Both the position numbers and the translations under genes were made by a program. Positions 35,008-44,227 of a DNA stretch of 64,000 nucleotides are shown here, piece after piece (the stretch's first letter is position 1; each line of letters begins with the position of its first letter). Where the stretch lies: contig NZ_JAAARM010000029.1 in NCBI RefSeq assembly GCF_009908285.1, positions 1 through 64,000 on the forward strand, read 5' to 3'. Source of the stretch: Pseudomonas sp. Fl4BN1. GTDB lineage: Bacteria; Pseudomonadota; Gammaproteobacteria; Pseudomonadales; Pseudomonadaceae. The notes below the pieces were generated by a model. That model was given only the letters and a program-made list of their open reading frames with translations. It had not been told where the DNA came from and did no database searches.

Positions 35008-35919
35008 GTGAAAGCCAGATCCGACGAATTGCAGGTCTTTGTCTGCGTCATCGAGTGCGGTTCGATTTCCGCCGCCGCCGAGCAATTGGCACAGACCCCT
35101 TCGGCGGTCAGCCGCACCTTGTCGCGGCTGGAGGCCAAGCTCGATACCACGTTGATCAACCGCACTACGCGGCGCATGGACCTGACCGAGGAGGGGCGCT
35201 ATTTCTTCGAGCAGGCCAAGCTGATCCTTGATCAGATGGATGAACTCGAAGAGCGGCTCTCCTCCCGCCAGCGCAATCCGTCAGGGCGCCTGCGGATCAA
35301 TGCGGCGTCACCGTTCATGCTGCATGCCATCGTTCCTTATGTGGCCGAGTTCCGTCGCCTGTACCCGGATATCCAGTTGGAGCTCAACAGCAACGACCTG
35401 ATCATCGACCTGCTGGAACAGAGCACCGACATTGCGATCCGTATCGGCGTGTTGGCGGATTCGACCCTGCATGCCCGCTCCCTGGGTTGCAGCCCGCTGC
35501 ATATCCTTGCCAGCCCGGAGTACCTGGCCCGGCACGGAACACCACAAAGCGTGGCGGAACTGGCCAACCACACACTCTTGGGGTTCACCCAGACCGAGAC
35601 CCTCAACCATTGGCCGCTGCGCCATGTGCACGGCGACCGCTGGCAGATCCAGCCAGGCATCAGCGCCTCCAGCGGGGAAACCCTGCGGCACCTGGCGCTG
35701 GCGGGGCAAGGGATTGCCTGTCTCTCGCACTTCATGACCATCGATGACATCCGCGCCGGGCAGCTGCAACCGGTGCTGGCCTCGTTCAACAGCGGCTATC
35801 GCCAGCCGATCAACGCGGTGTATTACCGCAACTCGCAACTGGCCCTGCGCATCCAGTGTTTCCTCGATTTCATCCAGGGCAAGCTGGCGGACTACGCCAA
35901 CCCGGAGTTCCAGGGCTGA
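35008..35919 (+). CDS. LysR-family regulator, probably of mdaB
   Basis: 303 aa from a GTG at 35008 with AGAGGA upstream; no ATG is suitable. The DNA-binding end reads ELQVFVCVIECGSISAAAEQ, then SAVSRTLSRLEAKL. The effector domain includes RLRINAASPFMLHAIVPYV and DIAIRIGVLADSTLHARSL, typical of the large CrgA-like group. CrgA-type regulators are often adjacent to mdaB genes and repress them. The REPIN array begins 24 bases after the stop. Confidence 0.88.
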   Translation: MKARSDELQVFVCVIECGSISAAAEQLAQTPSAVSRTLSRLEAKLDTTLINRTTRRMDLTEEGRYFFEQAKLILDQMDELEERLSSRQRNPSGRLRINAASPFMLHAIVPYVAEFRRLYPDIQLELNSNDLIIDLLEQSTDIAIRIGVLADSTLHARSLGCSPLHILASPEYLARHGTPQSVAELANHTLLGFTQTETLNHWPLRHVHGDRWQIQPGISASSGETLRHLALAGQGIACLSHFMTIDDIRAGQLQPVLASFNSGYRQPINAVYYRNSQLALRIQCFLDFIQGKLADYANPEFQG

Positions 35920-35942
35920 CTCCCGCGCTTCCCCCTTCTATT

Positions 35943-36388
35943 GCATGGGCCGGCTTGCCGGCGAAGGGGGCTTTGGATTTGGTTTCAGGCTTGAGAGCGC
36001 CTTCGCTGGCAAGCCAGCTCCTACAGTGAGCGAGTGCCGCGGATTGTTTGGCAACGCAGCCCTTGTAGGAGCCGGCTTGCCGGCGAAAGGGCCCTTGGAT
36101 TTTGCTCCGGGCTTGGGAGCGTCTTCGCTGGCAAGCCAGCTCCTACAGTGAGTGCCGCGGATTGTTTTGGCAACGCAGCCCTTGTAGGAGCCGGCTTGCC
36201 GGCGAAGGGGGCCTTGGATTTGGCTTCGGGCTTGAGACCGCTTTCGCTGGCAAGCCAGCTCCTACAGTGAGGGAGTGCCGCGGATTGTTTTGGCAACGCA
36301 GCCCTTGTAGGAGCCGGCTTGCCGGCGAAGGGGGCCTTGGATTTGGCTTCGGGCTTGAGAGCGCCTTCGCTGGCAAGCCAGCTCCTAC
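35943..36388. repeat. Four-unit tandem REPIN array
   Basis: Unit starts at 35943 (with altered first bases GCATGGGCC), 36065, 36184 and 36306, so periods are 122, 119 and 122. The same outer palindromes as the 32334 array (GTAGGAGCCGGCTTGCCGGC and its partner ending AGCTCCTAC) enclose a different middle (TTGGATTTGGCTTCGGGC type) and a different linker (AGTGCCGCGGATTG, GCAACGCAGCCCTT). It arose independently of the first array from the same repeat family. 36389-36531, before ggt, holds no gene. Confidence 0.92.
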
Positions 36389-36531
36389 ACAACCCGATTC
36401 CCACACAAACCCGCGCCTGCATCACTCGGTGGTTGCAGGTTGGGACGGGCGTACCGCGATTGGCGATTGCTCAAACCTTGGCCCCGGGCCTAAGGTTCTT
36501 CCCGTTCGATAACAAGAAAAGGAAGGACCTT

Positions 36532-38199
36532 ATGCGCATCCTGTTGTTCAAGACCCTGGCCCTGACGGCCGCCATTGCCGCCAGCAGTTCAGCCTTCGCC
36601 GTGACCCTGGAAGGCGGCGCGGTGGCCGCGCCGAATCAGTACGGCGCCGATGTCGCGGCGCAGATCCTCAAGAAAGGCGGCAACGCGGTGGATGCCGCAG
36701 TGGCCACGGCCTTTGCCCTGGCCGTGACTTACCCCGAGGCCGGCAATATCGGCGGCGGCGGTTTCATGACCATGTACATCGACGGCAAACCCTACTTCCT
36801 TGATTACCGGGAAACCGCGCCCAAGGCCGCGACCCGCAACATGTACCTGAATGAAAAGGGCGAGGTGATCGAGAACCTGAGCCTGGTGGGTGCCCGTGCT
36901 GCCGGGGTCCCGGGAACCGTGATGGGCCTGTGGGAGGCGCACCAGAAGTTCGGCAAGCTGCCCTGGAGCGAGTTGCTCACGCCAGCAGTGGGCTATGCGA
37001 AAAACGGCTTCAAGGTCGCCGACAAGCAGTACCAGTATCGCGAGGATGCGCTGAAGCTGTTCAACGGCACCACCAATTTTGGTGACTACTTCGGCAGCAT
37101 GAAGCCGGGTGAAACCTTCCGTCAGCCCGAGCTGGCCGCGACCCTGGAACGGATTGCCGACCAGGGCGCCAAGGAGTTCTACAGCGGCAAGACCGCCGAC
37201 TTGCTGGTGGCGCAGATGCAGGCCGACAAAGGCCTGATCAGCAAGCAGGACCTGCAGGACTACAAGGTCCAATGGCGCCAGCCGCTGCAGGTGACCTTCC
37301 GTGGCAACACCCTGTACACCGCACCACCGCCGAGTTCCGGCGGGGTCGCCCTGGCTCAGTTGATCAGCATCAAGGAAGACCGCGCAGCGGACTTCAAGGG
37401 CGTCGAACTGAACTCGGCCAAGTACATTCACCTGCTGGCGGAAATTGAAAAGCGAGTGTTCGCCGACCGTGCCGACTACCTCGGCGACCCGGCGTTTTCC
37501 GAAGTGCCGGTCAAGCAACTAACCGATCCTGCGTACCTGAAAAAACGTGCCGCCGAGGTCAACCCCAACGCCATCTCGCCTACCGAGAAGGTGCGCCCGG
37601 GGCTTGAGCCGCACCAGACCACGCACTTCTCCATCGTCGATGCCCAGGGCAACGCGGTGAGCAACACCTACACCCTGAACTGGGATTACGGCAGCGGCGT
37701 GGTGGTCAAGGGCGCGGGTTTCCTGCTCAACGACGAGATGGACGATTTCAGCGCCAAGCCCGGCGTGGCCAATGCCTTTGGCGTGGTCGGTGGCGATGCC
37801 AACGCCATCGCCCCCGGCAAGCGCATGCTGTCGTCCATGAGTCCGAGCCTGGTGACCCGCGACGGCAAGGTCACCCTGGTGCTGGGCACGCCCGGTGGTT
37901 CGCGGATCTTCACCTCGATCTTCCAGGTGCTGAACAATCTCTATGACTACAACCTGCCGCTGGAAAAAGCCGTGGCCGCGCAGCGCGTGCATCACCAGTT
38001 GCTGCCCAAGGACACCATCTACTTCGACGCCTACGCGCCGCTCACCGGCAAGGTTGCCGATGAGCTGAAAACCATGGGTTACACCCTGGAGGACCAGGGC
38101 TGGGAGATGGGCGATATCCAGGCGATCCGGGTCAACGGCACCCAGCTTGAAACCGCTTCCGACCCACGCGGCCGCGGTGTCGGCAAGGTCGTCAAATAA
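36532..38199 (+). CDS. ggt: Gamma-glutamyltranspeptidase
   Basis: 555 aa from ATG 36532 with GGAAGGA upstream; earlier in-frame ATGs lie in the repeat array. A Sec signal peptide covers residues 1-23 (ends SSAFA). The periplasmic precursor cleaves itself before Thr363 in HQTTHFSIVDAQGN, making the large and small subunits. The substrate-binding motifs GNIGGGGFMT and RMLSSMSPSLV, and GGSRIFTS in the small subunit, are present. It hydrolyses glutathione and gamma-glutamyl compounds or transfers the glutamyl group. It stands alone between repeats. Confidence 0.95.
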   Translation: MRILLFKTLALTAAIAASSSAFAVTLEGGAVAAPNQYGADVAAQILKKGGNAVDAAVATAFALAVTYPEAGNIGGGGFMTMYIDGKPYFLDYRETAPKAATRNMYLNEKGEVIENLSLVGARAAGVPGTVMGLWEAHQKFGKLPWSELLTPAVGYAKNGFKVADKQYQYREDALKLFNGTTNFGDYFGSMKPGETFRQPELAATLERIADQGAKEFYSGKTADLLVAQMQADKGLISKQDLQDYKVQWRQPLQVTFRGNTLYTAPPPSSGGVALAQLISIKEDRAADFKGVELNSAKYIHLLAEIEKRVFADRADYLGDPAFSEVPVKQLTDPAYLKKRAAEVNPNAISPTEKVRPGLEPHQTTHFSIVDAQGNAVSNTYTLNWDYGSGVVVKGAGFLLNDEMDDFSAKPGVANAFGVVGGDANAIAPGKRMLSSMSPSLVTRDGKVTLVLGTPGGSRIFTSIFQVLNNLYDYNLPLEKAVAAQRVHHQLLPKDTIYFDAYAPLTGKVADELKTMGYTLEDQGWEMGDIQAIRVNGTQLETASDPRGRGVGKVVK

Positions 38200-38212
38200 C
38201 CGTTGAACCCCT

Positions 38213-38294
38213 GTAGGAGCCGGCTTGCCGGCGAAAGGGCCCGCCAGCCTGGCGCCAAATCGAGCGGCCTCTTCGCCGGCAAGCCAGCTCCTAC
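38213..38294. repeat. Single REPIN after ggt
   Basis: GTAGGAGCCGGCTTGCCGGC at 38213 and its inverted partner (GCCGGCAAGCCAGCTCCTAC) ending at 38294 enclose 36 bases. It begins 13 bases after the ggt stop and could act as a transcript-end hairpin. It is the same family as the two arrays. Confidence 0.9.
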
Positions 38295-38412
38295 AGTTCT
38301 TTGTGCAGGCTGCGACGGCCGGCTGGTCGGCGGCGGCTCAATTCCGTAACATTCCCTGACTTCTTCCCGCTCTCCCCAGGGCCCGTCTGCCGGCCCGCCC
38401 ATCAGGTCAATC

Positions 38413-39858
38413 ATGAAAGCAAAACGTCTGCGTGCCGATGTCCTGGCCGGACTCACCACCTCGTTCGCCTTGCTCCCCGAATGCATCGCCTTTGCCCTGG
38501 TGGCCCACCTCAATCCGTTGATGGGGCTGTATGGCGCCTTCTTCATCTGCACCCTGACCGCGCTGTTCGGCGGCCGGCCGGGCATGGTTTCCGGGGCTGC
38601 CGGTTCCATGGCCGTGGTGATCGTCGCCCTGGTGGTGCAACACGGGGTGCAGTATTTACTGGCCACCGTGCTGCTGGGCGGTTTGATCATGGTCGCGTTC
38701 GGCCTGCTGCGCCTGGGCAAGCTGGTGCGCATGGTGCCGCACCCGGTGATGCTGGGCTTCGTCAACGGCCTGGCGATCGTCATTGCCCTGGCTCAGCTGG
38801 AGCATTTCAAGAGTGCTGGGGTTTGGCTCAGCGGCTCGCCGTTGTATCTGATGGCCGGGCTGGTGGCGCTGACCATGGCAATCGTCTACCTGCTGCCACG
38901 GCTGACCCGCGCGGTGCCGCCGGCGTTGGTGGCGATCCTCGGCGTCGGCCTGCTGGTCTACCTGCTGGGCCTGCCGACCCGCACCCTGGGGGACATGGCG
39001 CATATTGCCGGCGGCTTGCCGAGCCTGGCCTGGCCGAATCTGCCCTGGACCGCTGAAACCCTGGGCATCATCGCGCCCTACGCATTCCTGATGGCCATGG
39101 TCGGCCTGCTGGAAACCCTGCTGACCCTGAGCCTCACCGATGAAATCACCGAGAGTCGTGGTTATCCGGACCGCGAATGCGTGGCCCTGGGTGCGGCCAA
39201 CATGGTTTCAGGGATGTTCGGCGGCATGGGCGGCTGCGCCATGATCGGCCAGACCGTGATCAATCTCAGCTCCGGCGGCCGCGGGCGTTTGTCCGGCGCT
39301 GTGGCCGGCGGCCTGATCCTGCTGTTCGTGCTGTTCCTGTCGCCGCTGATCGAGCGCATTCCCCTGGCCGCGCTGGTGGGGGTGATGTTCGTGGTGGCGC
39401 AGCAGACCTTCGCCTGGGCTTCCCTGCGGGTGGTCAACAAGGTGCCGCGCAACGATGTGCTGGTGATCCTCGCGGTCACCGTGATTACCGTGTTCACCGA
39501 CCTGGCCATTGCGGTGTTCTGCGGCATTGTCATCGCCGCCCTCAACTTCGCCTGGCAGCAGGCCCGCGAGCTATATGCCGACAGTCACTTGGAGGCCGAT
39601 GGCAGCAAGCTCTATCAGTTGCACGGGACCTTGTTCTTCGCTTCCACCACGGCGTTTCTCAACCAGTTCGACTCGGCCAATGATCCGTTGCGGGTGACCA
39701 TTGATTGTCGTCATCTGAATTTCGTCGACTACTCGGCGATTGCGGCGTTGAACACCCTGCGTGAGCGTTACGCCAAGGCCGGCAAGCACCTGCGGGTGTT
39801 GCATGTGTCGGAGCGCTGCAAGAAGTTGCTCAAGCGCGCCCGGGTGCAACACGACTGA
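38413..39858 (+). CDS. SulP-family anion transporter with STAS domain
   Basis: 481 aa. The membrane part has 10-14 helices (DVLAGLTTSFALLPECIAFA with SulP-type repeats, ALFGGRPGMVSGAAGSMAVV) and a short C-terminal STAS domain (HGTLFFASTTAFLNQFD, TIDCRHLNFVDYSAIAALN). SulP proteins carry sulfate, bicarbonate or dicarboxylates such as succinate (DauA); the substrate here is unknown. The STAS domain is shorter than in DauA, as in many pseudomonad SulP members. The ATG lacks a strong ribosome site (weak AGG at 38403-38405). Confidence 0.9.
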   Translation: MKAKRLRADVLAGLTTSFALLPECIAFALVAHLNPLMGLYGAFFICTLTALFGGRPGMVSGAAGSMAVVIVALVVQHGVQYLLATVLLGGLIMVAFGLLRLGKLVRMVPHPVMLGFVNGLAIVIALAQLEHFKSAGVWLSGSPLYLMAGLVALTMAIVYLLPRLTRAVPPALVAILGVGLLVYLLGLPTRTLGDMAHIAGGLPSLAWPNLPWTAETLGIIAPYAFLMAMVGLLETLLTLSLTDEITESRGYPDRECVALGAANMVSGMFGGMGGCAMIGQTVINLSSGGRGRLSGAVAGGLILLFVLFLSPLIERIPLAALVGVMFVVAQQTFAWASLRVVNKVPRNDVLVILAVTVITVFTDLAIAVFCGIVIAALNFAWQQARELYADSHLEADGSKLYQLHGTLFFASTTAFLNQFDSANDPLRVTIDCRHLNFVDYSAIAALNTLRERYAKAGKHLRVLHVSERCKKLLKRARVQHD

Positions 39859-39888
39859 AACCAATGGGCCAGCGGTTCGCTGTAGCGG

Positions 39889-39915
39889 ATGAAAATACCC
39901 GCTGCCTATTTTCAT
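39889..39915. promoter_or_regulatory. Inverted repeat upstream of the GntP operon
   Basis: ATGAAAATA (39889-39897) and TATTTTCAT (39907-39915) are perfect 9-base arms around a 9-base spacer, starting 31 bases after the SulP stop. There is no T run, so it is more likely an operator than a terminator. Its owner is unknown. Confidence 0.35.
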
Positions 39916-39983
39916 TTCATGGCCCATCACTTAGCTGTTCACGACAAGGCCGGCCTCTTTACGAAAATTAGTTTCACTTGGTT

Positions 39984-40012
39984 TGAATATCACTTCGTTA
40001 AGTGATTAAAGA
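39984..40012 (+). promoter_or_regulatory. Promoter of the GntP-RpiR-deacylase operon with internal palindrome
   Basis: TTGAAT (39984) and TAAAGA (40007) are plausible -35 and -10 boxes 17 bases apart. The spacer is filled by ATCACTT-CGTT-AAGTGAT (39989-40006), a perfect palindrome. A protein bound there would block RNA polymerase. The RpiR regulator two genes downstream is the natural candidate. The boxes are matches by eye only. Confidence 0.5.
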
Positions 40013-40057
40013 ATTTCACAACCATTCTAAAGTGACGCTGTTTTCAAGGAGGACGCC

Positions 40058-41407
40058 ATGGCTCCTGCAACGGGTTATTGGCTGCTGGGTTACGCCGCAG
40101 TCGCGATCATTGCGCTGATCGTGTTGATCGCTCGCTATCGCTTGAACCCCTTTATTGTCATCACCCTGGTATCTGTCGGCCTGGCGCTGATGGCCGGCAT
40201 GCCGCCTTCCGGGGTAGTGGGTGCCTATGAGGCCGGGGTCGGCAAGACGCTCGGCCACATCGCCCTGGTGGTGGCCCTGGGCACCATGCTCGGCAAGCTC
40301 ATGGCCGAATCCGGCGGTGCAGACCAGGTGGCGCGGACCCTGATCGATCGCTTCGGTGAGCGCAACGCACACTGGGCCATGGTGTGCATTGCCTTCCTGG
40401 TGGGCCTGCCGCTGTTCTTCGAGGTGGGTTTCGTGCTGCTGGTGCCGATTGCCTTCACTGTGGCGCGGCGGGTCGGGGTCTCGCTGCTGATGGTGGGCTT
40501 GCCGATGGTTGCCGGGCTGTCGGTGGTTCACGCCCTGGTGCCGCCGCATCCAGGGGCAATGCTGGCGGTGCAGGCCTATCAGGCGTCGGTGGGGCAGACC
40601 CTGCTCTACGCGCTGTTGATCGGCGTGCCCACGGCGATCATTGCCGGCCCGGTGTATGCGCGCTTCATCGTGCCGCACATTCACCTGCCGGCAGAGAACC
40701 CACTGGAGCGGCAGTTCATTGCTCGTGAGCCGCGCCTGCGCCTGCCGAGTTTCCGCCTGACCATGGCCACCATCCTGCTGCCGGTGGTGCTGATGCTGAT
40801 CGGCGGCTGGGCCAACCAGATCGCCGTGCCAGGCACCGGTCTCAATCAGTTCCTGCTGTTTATCGGCAACTCGGTGATCGCCCTGCTGGTGGCGACTCTG
40901 GTGAGCTTCTGGACCTTGGGACTGGCCCAGGGTTTCAACCGTGAGGCGATCCTCAAGTTCACCAACGAATGCCTGGCACCGACAGCCAGCATCACCTTGC
41001 TGGTAGGGGCCGGCGGCGGTCTCAACCGGATTCTCATCGACTCCGGAGTGACCGATCAGATCGTTGGCCTGGCCCATGAGTTCCAGCTGTCGCCGCTGTG
41101 GATGGGCTGGTTGTTCGCGGTGCTGATGCGGGTGGCTACCGGTTCCGCTACCGTGGCCTTGACCACCGCCTCGGGGGTGGTAGCACCGGTGGCCGTCGGC
41201 CTCGGTTATCCCCATCCGGAATTGCTGGTGATTGCTACCGGTGCTGGCTCGGTGATTCTGTCCCACGTCAACGACGGCGGCTTTTGGCTGGTGAAGGAAT
41301 ACTTCAATATGACCGTCATTCAAACCTTCAAGACCTGGACCGTGCTGGAGACGCTGATCTCTGTGATCGCCTTCGGCCTGACCCTGGTACTCGCGGAGTT
41401 GCTGTAG
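40058..41407 (+). CDS. GntP-family permease
   Basis: 449 aa, about 12-14 helices. The family marks include VVALGTMLGKLMAESGGADQ, RNAHWAMVCIAFLVGLPLFF, the loop HALVPPHPGAMLAVQAY, and VLMRVATGSATVALTTASGV near the end. GntP members are proton symporters for gluconate and other hydroxy acids; some carry D-serine. Because the operon also encodes an N-acyl-D-amino-acid deacylase, an N-acylated or D-amino acid substrate is as likely as gluconate. The ATG follows CAAGGAGG. The next gene starts immediately after the stop. Confidence 0.9.
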   Translation: MAPATGYWLLGYAAVAIIALIVLIARYRLNPFIVITLVSVGLALMAGMPPSGVVGAYEAGVGKTLGHIALVVALGTMLGKLMAESGGADQVARTLIDRFGERNAHWAMVCIAFLVGLPLFFEVGFVLLVPIAFTVARRVGVSLLMVGLPMVAGLSVVHALVPPHPGAMLAVQAYQASVGQTLLYALLIGVPTAIIAGPVYARFIVPHIHLPAENPLERQFIAREPRLRLPSFRLTMATILLPVVLMLIGGWANQIAVPGTGLNQFLLFIGNSVIALLVATLVSFWTLGLAQGFNREAILKFTNECLAPTASITLLVGAGGGLNRILIDSGVTDQIVGLAHEFQLSPLWMGWLFAVLMRVATGSATVALTTASGVVAPVAVGLGYPHPELLVIATGAGSVILSHVNDGGFWLVKEYFNMTVIQTFKTWTVLETLISVIAFGLTLVLAELL

Positions 41408-42268
41408 ATGGACATTCTTTATCAGATCCGCTCGCGCCTGGATCTGCTCAGCGCCGGGGAAGGGCGGATCGCCCGATTGATGCTCGACGATGTCGGGTTT
41501 GCGGCATCCGCCAGCCTCGACGAACTGGCCCGGCGCGCTGAAGTCAGCCCCGCCACCCTGTCACGTTTCGCCCGCAGCGTCGGCTGTCGCGACTTGCGCC
41601 AGCTGCGCCTGCAACTGGCCCAGGCCAGTGGGGTCGGCAGCCGTTTTCTCGACCCGGCCGGAGCCCCTGAACAATCGGCTTTCTACCGGCAGATCGTCGG
41701 CGATATCGAGTCGGCCCTGCACCAGCATCTGGCTGGTTTCGAGGAGGCACAGTTTGCTGACGCGGTGCGCTTGCTGGGGCGGGCGCGGATGATCCACGCC
41801 TTCGGCACCGGCGGCTGTTCGACCCTGTGCAGCGATGAACTGCAGGTGCGCCTGGTGCGTTTGGGTTATGCCATCGCTGCCTGCCACGACCCGGTAATGA
41901 TGCGGGTCACCGCTGCCGCCCTGGGGCCGCAACATGCAGTGATTGCCTGCTCCCTGACGGGCATCACTCCCGAGCTGCTGGATGCGATAGCCCTGGCCCG
42001 CAGCTACGGTGCCGGAATCCTCGCCATCACCTTGCCCGACTCGCCCCTGGCGCAGTTGGCCGATGTAGTCTTGCCCCTGCACAGCGCCGAAACCTCGTTC
42101 ATCTACAAACCCACTGCCGCCCGCTACGGCATGCTGCTGGCCATCGACGTCCTGGCCACCGAGCTGGCCCTGGCCTTGCCGGACGACAACCAGGAGCGCC
42201 TGCGACGGATCAAGTTGGCCCTGGACCATTACCGTGGCGGCGCCGACTGCCTGCCCCTGGGAGACTGA
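41408..42268 (+). CDS. RpiR/MurR-family regulator (HTH plus SIS domain)
   Basis: 286 aa. The N-terminal RpiR helix-turn-helix (SLDELARRAEVSPATLSRFA, RSVGCRDLRQLRLQL) is followed by a SIS sugar-phosphate-binding domain (MIHAFGTGGCSTLCSDELQV, VIACSLTGITPELLDAIALA). The ATG directly abuts the permease stop, and the deacylase begins 2 bases after its own stop, so the three genes form one operon. It probably senses a pathway intermediate and represses the promoter at 39984. Confidence 0.9.
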   Translation: MDILYQIRSRLDLLSAGEGRIARLMLDDVGFAASASLDELARRAEVSPATLSRFARSVGCRDLRQLRLQLAQASGVGSRFLDPAGAPEQSAFYRQIVGDIESALHQHLAGFEEAQFADAVRLLGRARMIHAFGTGGCSTLCSDELQVRLVRLGYAIAACHDPVMMRVTAAALGPQHAVIACSLTGITPELLDAIALARSYGAGILAITLPDSPLAQLADVVLPLHSAETSFIYKPTAARYGMLLAIDVLATELALALPDDNQERLRRIKLALDHYRGGADCLPLGD

Positions 42269-42269
42269 C

Positions 42270-43736
42270 ATGCGCTACGACACGCTGATCCGCAATGCCT
42301 TGATCATCGACGGCAGCAACCGTCCCGGCTACCGCGCCGACCTGGCGATCGACGCGGGCCGTATCCAATGCATTGGTGATCTGTCTGCCGCCAGCGCCCG
42401 GGAAGAGATCGACGCGGCCGGGCGGGTGCTGGCCCCCGGTTTCATCGACGTGCACACCCATGACGACACGGTGGTGATTCGCCAGCCGCAGATGCTGCCC
42501 AAGCTCAGCCAGGGGGTGACCACGGTGATCGTCGGCAACTGCGGGATCAGTGCCGCGCCGGTGAGCCTCAAGGGCGATCCGCCGGATCCGATGAACCTGC
42601 TGGGCGAGCGTCCGATGTTCGCCTACCCGCGTTTTCGCGATTACCGCGCGGCGGTGGATGCGGCTCGCCCGGCGGTGAATGTCGCGGCGCTGGTGGGGCA
42701 TACGGCGTTGCGCAGCAATCACCTGACGGACCTGTACCGCACGGCGACGGCGGAGGAAATCGCGGCCATGCGCGAGCAACTGCGCGACAGCCTGGAGGAC
42801 GGTGCCCTTGGCTTGTCCACCGGGCTGGCCTACGCCAGCGCCTTTTGTGCCGACACCGATGAAGTGGTGCAACTGGCCCAGGAACTGACGGCCTTCGGCG
42901 CGGTGTACACCACCCACCTGCGCAGTGAATTCGAGCCGGTGCTGGAGGCCATGGATGAAGCCTTTCTGATCGGTCGCGCGGCCAAGGCGCCGGTGATCGT
43001 CTCGCACCTCAAGTGCGCCGGCGCCGGCAACTGGGGCCGCAGTCCGCAACTGCTGGCGGCCCTGGAGCAGGCGGCGAAGGATCATCCGGTGGGCTGCGAT
43101 TGTTATCCCTATGCCGCCAGTTCCTCGACCCTGGACCTCAAGCAAGTTACGGATGCCTATCGCATCACCATCACCTGGTCGACCTCGCACCCGGCGCAGG
43201 GCGGTCGTGACCTGAGCGAGATCGCCGCCGATTGGGGCGTTAGCCTGCTGGCCGCCGCCGAGCGCCTGCAACCGGCGGGTGCGGTGTACTACGGCATGGA
43301 CGAAAACGATGTGCGGCGCATCCTCGCTCACCCGCTGTCGATGATCGGTTCCGATGGCCTGCCGGAAGATCCCTTCCCCCATCCCCGGCTATGGGGTGCC
43401 TTTCCCCGAGTGCTGGGGCACTTCAGCCGTGACCTGGGCCTGTTCCCGCTGCATACCGCCGTGCACAAGATGACAGGGCTTTCGGCGGCGCGTTTCGGCT
43501 TGCAGCAGCGCGGTGAAATCCGCGCAGGGCACTGGGCCGACCTGGTGCTGTTCGACCCGGCACGAGTGCGTGACGTGGCCGACTTCAAGAACCCCCAGCA
43601 AGCGGCAGAAGGCATCGATGGAGTCTGGGTCAACGGCGTGTGCAGTTATGCCGAAGGCCAGGCCAATGGTCGGCGCCTGGGCCGCTTCCTCGTGCGTCAG
43701 GGCGACTTGCGCCAGGGGTTCACCCGCGCCGGCTGA
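42270..43736 (+). CDS. N-acyl-D-amino-acid deacylase (amidohydrolase family)
   Basis: 488 aa, the normal length for D-aminoacylase. These zinc enzymes split N-acyl-D-amino acids to a D-amino acid and a fatty or acetic acid. Metal ligands include His62 and His64 in DVHTHDD, the His in IVSHLKCAG, and the Asp of MIGSDGLPEDPFPHPR. The GNCGISAAPV motif carries the usual bridging Cys. Start ATG 42270 lies 2 bases after the regulator stop. With the GntP permease it forms an uptake-and-deacylation unit. The acyl and amino acid specificity is unknown. Confidence 0.9.
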   Translation: MRYDTLIRNALIIDGSNRPGYRADLAIDAGRIQCIGDLSAASAREEIDAAGRVLAPGFIDVHTHDDTVVIRQPQMLPKLSQGVTTVIVGNCGISAAPVSLKGDPPDPMNLLGERPMFAYPRFRDYRAAVDAARPAVNVAALVGHTALRSNHLTDLYRTATAEEIAAMREQLRDSLEDGALGLSTGLAYASAFCADTDEVVQLAQELTAFGAVYTTHLRSEFEPVLEAMDEAFLIGRAAKAPVIVSHLKCAGAGNWGRSPQLLAALEQAAKDHPVGCDCYPYAASSSTLDLKQVTDAYRITITWSTSHPAQGGRDLSEIAADWGVSLLAAAERLQPAGAVYYGMDENDVRRILAHPLSMIGSDGLPEDPFPHPRLWGAFPRVLGHFSRDLGLFPLHTAVHKMTGLSAARFGLQQRGEIRAGHWADLVLFDPARVRDVADFKNPQQAAEGIDGVWVNGVCSYAEGQANGRRLGRFLVRQGDLRQGFTRAG

Positions 43737-43852
43737 CGGGATGAACTTCATTGCAGTTATGGCTTCGTGATATTAAAGAAACCCGGGGCAGCGCCGAAGT
43801 GTTGAGCATCGCCGCCTGTACAGTCGGTTTTTTTCAGTCAGGGAGTCGCGCA

Positions 43853-44221
43853 ATGAGCTTTGGCAAAACCACCCCCATCCTGCGGATCTTCGATGAAGCC
43901 AAGGCCCGGGAGTTTTACCTGGACTTCCTGGGGTTCTCCCTCGACTGGGAGCATCGTTTCGAAGCCAACTTTCCGTTGTACCTGCAGGTGTCGCGAGGGG
44001 AGTGCGTGTTGCACCTCTCGGAGCATCATGGCGATTGCTCGCCGGGTGCCGCGCTGCGTATCGAAACCGATGAACTGGAAGCCTTCCAGCAGCAGTTGCT
44101 GGCCAAGCAGTACCGCTTTTCCCATCCGCAGATCCAGGCCATGCCCTGGGGCAGCCAGGACATGACCATCAGCGACCCGTTCGGCAATCGGCTGGTGTTC
44201 ACCAACGCGATCAGCGTCTGA
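43853..44221 (+). CDS. VOC-superfamily protein (glyoxalase/bleomycin-resistance fold)
   Basis: 122 aa from ATG 43853 with GGGAG eight bases upstream. It is a single paired-beta-alpha module: TTPILRIFDEAKAREFYLDF, CVLHLSEHHGDCSPGAALRI and DMTISDPFGNRLVF. It resembles the bleomycin-resistance-like group, but the ligand cannot be predicted. It is separate from the deacylase operon (116 bases) and convergent with an AraC gene 6 bases away. Confidence 0.83.
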   Translation: MSFGKTTPILRIFDEAKAREFYLDFLGFSLDWEHRFEANFPLYLQVSRGECVLHLSEHHGDCSPGAALRIETDELEAFQQQLLAKQYRFSHPQIQAMPWGSQDMTISDPFGNRLVFTNAISV

Positions 44222-44227
44222 CTGATT

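Noticed and set aside
35943..36512. Short proline- and alanine-rich ORFs within the four-unit array
   Set aside because: Products are translations of REP palindromes on both strands and have no starts with ribosome sites.
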